Source of the DNA: Candidatus Culexmicrobium profundum
Lineage (GTDB): Archaea; Thermoproteota; Methanomethylicia; Culexarchaeales; Culexmicrobiaceae
Assembly: GCA_025061245.1 (NCBI GenBank)
Contig: JANZKD010000230.1
Coordinates: forward strand, 1 to 5,219
DNA: 5,219 bases
Reading direction: 5' to 3'
Made by a program: the position numbers and the translations under genes. Below, piece by piece: positions 4,438 through 5,219 of the stretch. Each line of letters opens with the position of its first letter. Positions within the stretch are counted from its first letter, which is position 1. Below the pieces are notes generated by a model, which was given only the letters and a program-made list of their open reading frames with translations, had not been told where the DNA came from and did no database searches.

Positions 4438-5219
4438 GATTATTGCCCCTAATTTTCTTTAACGCTATGTATGATGCTAGAGTTGTAGCTATGGATATTA
4501 TAATTGATAGTAGTAGTGCTTGAAGTGGATTGTAATTTAAGTTTCTTGAAAATATAATGTAGGGTGCTAAGAATGAAATTGATAATGTTACGAGAATTAT
4601 TGGATTTATTCTTTCCTCCTTTACCTCTACTATTGGTTCGGCTGTTTTAATTGCTTCTTTCAGTTTTTCTATCAGATTTTTAGCATTAATATAATCCTTA
4701 AATTTCAGTTTTATTTTTTCTATTTTATCTTTCTTTCTTAAATATGTAACTTCAACTACATAGTGTTTTTCACTTGACTTTTTTGGTATTAACTTTGTCT
4801 CCTTTATATTCTTTAAGGGGATCCTTATAGGGGGAACATGACCTGTTATTGAAAACATCATATAAAGTTTTGTTATCCAATTTCTATGCTTCCTATATGT
4901 CCTATATGCCTTATAGACAAGTGGGTCATAAATTACTAGGTATTTTCTATTTATCCCAATGACGTTTTCATCATCAAATATCATTGCCAACCATTTTTTC
5001 TTTAGTTTAATTTCTTTAGGTTTTCTTTTTAGTTCCCTGATTCTTTCTAAAATTTCTCTGTAAAGTTTATTTGCATCGATTGGTTTGAGCTTAAAGTTCC
5101 ATGTTTTCTCTTCATAAATGTTTTCTTCCACTGCAGCTCTATAGTATATTTTTACTCCGTCATCTGTGAGTTGAATTGATTTGATATTTCTTAGTGGAAT
5201 TATTTCTAATAGTTCAGGT
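4424..5219 (-). CDS. Membrane-anchored protein with two PH-like modules, 5' partial
   Basis: The minus-strand frame is open from the window edge to the TAA at 4426-4424, giving 264 visible residues. A GTG at 5131-5129 could act as a start, but the 29 residues encoded upstream continue a recognisable module, so the true start lies outside. Visible residues about 7-57 (IPLRNIKSIQL, then a strand pair, KLKP and a final helix LYREILERI) parallel residues 133-189 (IPLKNIKETKL, strands, KLKF and helix LIEKLKEAIK), implying two copies of one module. The strand-rich body ending in one helix resembles bacterial PH-like domains (inference). Two hydrophobic helices follow, about 204-224 and 232-253, with a short loop and a KKIRGN tail. 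By the positive-inside rule both the modules and the tail would be cytoplasmic. It converges on and overlaps the asparaginase gene. Function is unknown. Confidence 0.85.
   Translation of the reverse strand, partial: PELLEIIPLRNIKSIQLTDDGVKIYYRAAVEENIYEEKTWNFKLKPIDANKLYREILERIRELKRKPKEIKLKKKWLAMIFDDENVIGINRKYLVIYDPLVYKAYRTYRKHRNWITKLYMMFSITGHVPPIRIPLKNIKETKLIPKKSSEKHYVVEVTYLRKKDKIEKIKLKFKDYINAKNLIEKLKEAIKTAEPIVEVKEERINPIILVTLSISFLAPYIIFSRNLNYNPLQALLLSIIISIATTLASYIALKKIRGNNLNQQ
4547..4609 (-). other. First transmembrane helix of the PH-like protein
   Basis: About 21 residues, beginning INPIILVTLS and ending YIIFS, are nearly free of charge and follow an acidic/basic linker (VKEER). A second hydrophobic helix rich in Leu, Ile, Ser and Thr lies about eight residues further on, encoded roughly at 4460-4525, so the two likely form a hairpin with a short outside loop (RNLNYNPL). 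Confidence 0.8.

Noticed and set aside
5129..5131. GTG as start of the PH-like protein
   Set aside because: The frame stays open to the window edge, and the 29 residues upstream (with IPLRNIK) match a second copy of the module, so they are coding.

Overview
The window looks like the genome of an archaeon, probably of the Thermoproteota/TACK side, although the lineage cannot be fixed from the sequence alone. The support is indirect: strongly AT-rich DNA, TATA-like boxes (TTTATATA) rather than bacterial -35/-10 pairs, purine Shine-Dalgarno stretches (GGAGGG, GAGGTGA), a TTG start codon, and a HerA-type ATPase together with a threonine-type asparaginase. No RNA gene, insertion sequence or CRISPR array is visible.

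Layout. (1) 1-2673, plus strand: the 3' part, 890 codons, of a very large HerA-like ATPase whose 5' end lies before the window. After the ATPase core come an uncharacterised region, a long coiled-coil hairpin, a short beta-rich stretch and a 233-residue tail with 46 cysteines. (2) 2699-3088, minus strand: a 129-residue orphan protein, convergent with the ATPase gene. A perfect 9-bp inverted repeat covers both stop codons. (3) 3089-3200: a 112-bp divergent intergenic region with TATA-like boxes and Shine-Dalgarno sites for both directions. (4) 3201-3437 and 3463-4437, plus strand: a 78-residue zinc-ribbon protein followed 25 bp later by a threonine Ntn-hydrolase of the isoaspartyl peptidase/L-asparaginase family, probably one operon. 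(5) 4424-5219, minus strand: the 3' part of a gene for a protein with what look like two related PH-like modules and a C-terminal pair of membrane helices. It overlaps the asparaginase gene tail-to-tail by 14 bp and runs out of the window.

The most striking content is the cysteine-rich tail of the ATPase. It resolves into 14 consecutive copies of a 15-17 residue unit, C-x2-C-x4-C-x2-H (or C/E/D/A), and these 14 form two blocks of seven, offset by about 112 residues. Units that have lost a ligand tend to sit at equivalent places in both blocks, which argues for duplication of a seven-unit block. Joined to a motor ATPase and a long coiled-coil arm, this could be a DNA- or protein-translocating machine with a zinc-based binding platform that I do not recognise from described systems. 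That reading is inference. The usual HerA partner (NurA) and the Mre11/Rad50 genes are not seen here, and the N-terminal part of the ATPase is outside the window. No functional link between the ATPase and the downstream genes is evident.
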